NCBI GenBank assembly: GCA_019636495.1
Contig: JAHBXL010000024.1
Location: forward strand, 1-39,845
Source of the DNA: Phycisphaeraceae bacterium
GTDB taxonomy: Bacteria; Planctomycetota; Phycisphaerae; Phycisphaerales; UBA1924
Reading direction: 5' to 3'
DNA: 39,845 bases
Below, piece by piece: positions 39,354-39,845 of this stretch. Numbering within the stretch: position 1 is the stretch's first letter; every line of letters starts with the position of its first letter. The position numbers and the translations under genes were made by a program. The notes beneath the pieces were generated by a model. That model worked only from the letters and a program-made list of their open reading frames with translations. It searched no databases and was not told the origin of the DNA.

Positions 39354-39845
39354 TCAACGCCTTCGCCGCGGGAGCATCGCGAGTGCGCCCACCCCTAGAA
39401 GCGAGAGTATCGAAGGGGCCGGAACCTGTCGGACAACGATGTCGTCGACATGATACTCAAGTGGGAAGATGGCCTGGCCGAACTCGAGCAGCGAGCCCGT
39501 AAAGTTCGCGTGCAGTGGAACGGTGAACGGGTACCAGGTGTTCGCGCTGGGCAACAGCGTGGGCGTGTGGAAAACGGCCTGCCCCTCCCATCGCACCACG
39601 AGAGTTGAAGGCACATTCGAGGGCACCCTCAGCCAAAACTCCAACTCATAGTCCGTCCCCGCCACCGTGCCCGGCAGAAACTGCGAGATGAACTGGAGTT
39701 GGGCGGAGGACAACTGTGCGTACCGCAGCCCGGAGTGCGGGTTGTCTGTCGGGGTTTGGAAGTTCGCGCCATTCGGCCCAGGCGGCGCGTTCGGCGGCAC
39801 GCTCCACCCCGCGAAGCCCTGCTCGAACCCGCCGTTGAACACGAG
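39354..39845 (-). CDS. PEP-CTERM-like exported protein, truncated at the window edge
   Basis: The C-terminal 163 residues are visible; the gene continues past the right edge. The visible part starts LVFNGGFEQGFAGW, a common opening of carbohydrate-binding-like jelly-roll domains, followed by strands such as DYELEFWLRVPSNV and VVRWEGQAVFH and ending HVDDIVVRQ. The last 22 residues are a sorting signal of the PEP-CTERM type: VPAPSILSLLGVGALAMLP and then four Arg (PAP instead of PEP). Such tails are recognised by an exosortase, which is not in this window. It is the only protein here with that tail, next to four with the WFAGC tail, so two different surface-targeting tails occur side by side. 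Confidence 0.85.
   Translation of the reverse strand, partial: LVFNGGFEQGFAGWSVPPNAPPGPNGANFQTPTDNPHSGLRYAQLSSAQLQFISQFLPGTVAGTDYELEFWLRVPSNVPSTLVVRWEGQAVFHTPTLLPSANTWYPFTVPLHANFTGSLLEFGQAIFPLEYHVDDIVVRQVPAPSILSLLGVGALAMLPRRRR

Overview
The window is a GC-rich, densely coded bacterial chromosome segment with 29 supported protein genes. Several features point to a planctomycete of the Phycisphaerae/Phycisphaerales type. Four consecutive secreted proteins end in a dockerin-like tail finishing in WFAGC. One secreted protein has an N-terminal LEPR-xLL-like motif (ALEARVLM). A PEP-CTERM-like protein runs off the right edge, and regulatory genes (a Ser/Thr kinase with membrane segments, a GAF-SpoIIE phosphatase, a GGDEF protein) are frequent. 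The taxonomic call is inference from protein style; no rRNA or tRNA gene was seen.

Layout. 1-80: terminator of an upstream gene. 199-4775 (+): rimO, then ftsW and murG, a housekeeping block for ribosome modification and septal peptidoglycan/lipid II. 4849-7301 (+): a co-translated pair, a 236-residue protein with a degenerate receiver-like fold and a GGDEF diguanylate cyclase that also starts with a receiver-like region. 7308-9377 (-): ABC exporter. 9413-11230 (+): a DUF3293 protein and a dicarboxylate/amino-acid symporter. 11245-15281 (-): SRAP DNA-crosslink protein overlapping a large GH31 glycosidase. 15411-17060 (+): membrane Ser/Thr kinase. 17196-17948 (-): dapB. 18119-18196 (+): a 25-residue Lys/Ala peptide gene with a strong ribosome binding site, a hairpin-rich leader and a downstream terminator. 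18437-21342 (+): a split-barrel/DUF2470-like protein, an amidohydrolase and a D-2-hydroxyacid dehydrogenase. 21352-22293 (-): SAM methyltransferase. 22380-28253 (+): a tandem two-domain glycosyltransferase, a CAP-domain surface protein with a repeat-encoded polyglycine linker, and a CpcT/CpeT-like lipoprotein. 28275-31224 (-): a four-gene set of cyclodeaminase-like protein, GAF-SpoIIE phosphatase and two YkgJ-type cysteine-cluster proteins. 31328-31705 (+): DCC-family thiol oxidoreductase. 31733-39845: a secreted-protein island with a multicopper oxidase, a HAF-repeat protein, a metzincin protease, an SdiA-regulated-type protein, a free-standing dockerin-like ORF on the opposite strand, and a truncated PEP-CTERM protein.

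How the parts fit. The left half is mostly intracellular: cell-wall assembly, c-di-GMP signalling, transport, lysine/DAP synthesis and DNA repair. The right third is an envelope and extracellular zone. Four different extracellular domains carry the same C-terminal tail, and short stretches of tail DNA are almost identical between neighbouring genes, which suggests recombination or gene conversion. No cohesin-like partner or sortase is visible here. Translational coupling through 4-nt GTGA stop/start overlaps recurs at four junctions, with a possible fifth at ftsW/murG.

The best candidates for something little described are the WFAGC tail family with its free-standing copy, the 25-residue basic peptide with its leader, the receiver-like/GGDEF pair, and the six-cysteine module duplicated inside the multicopper oxidase.
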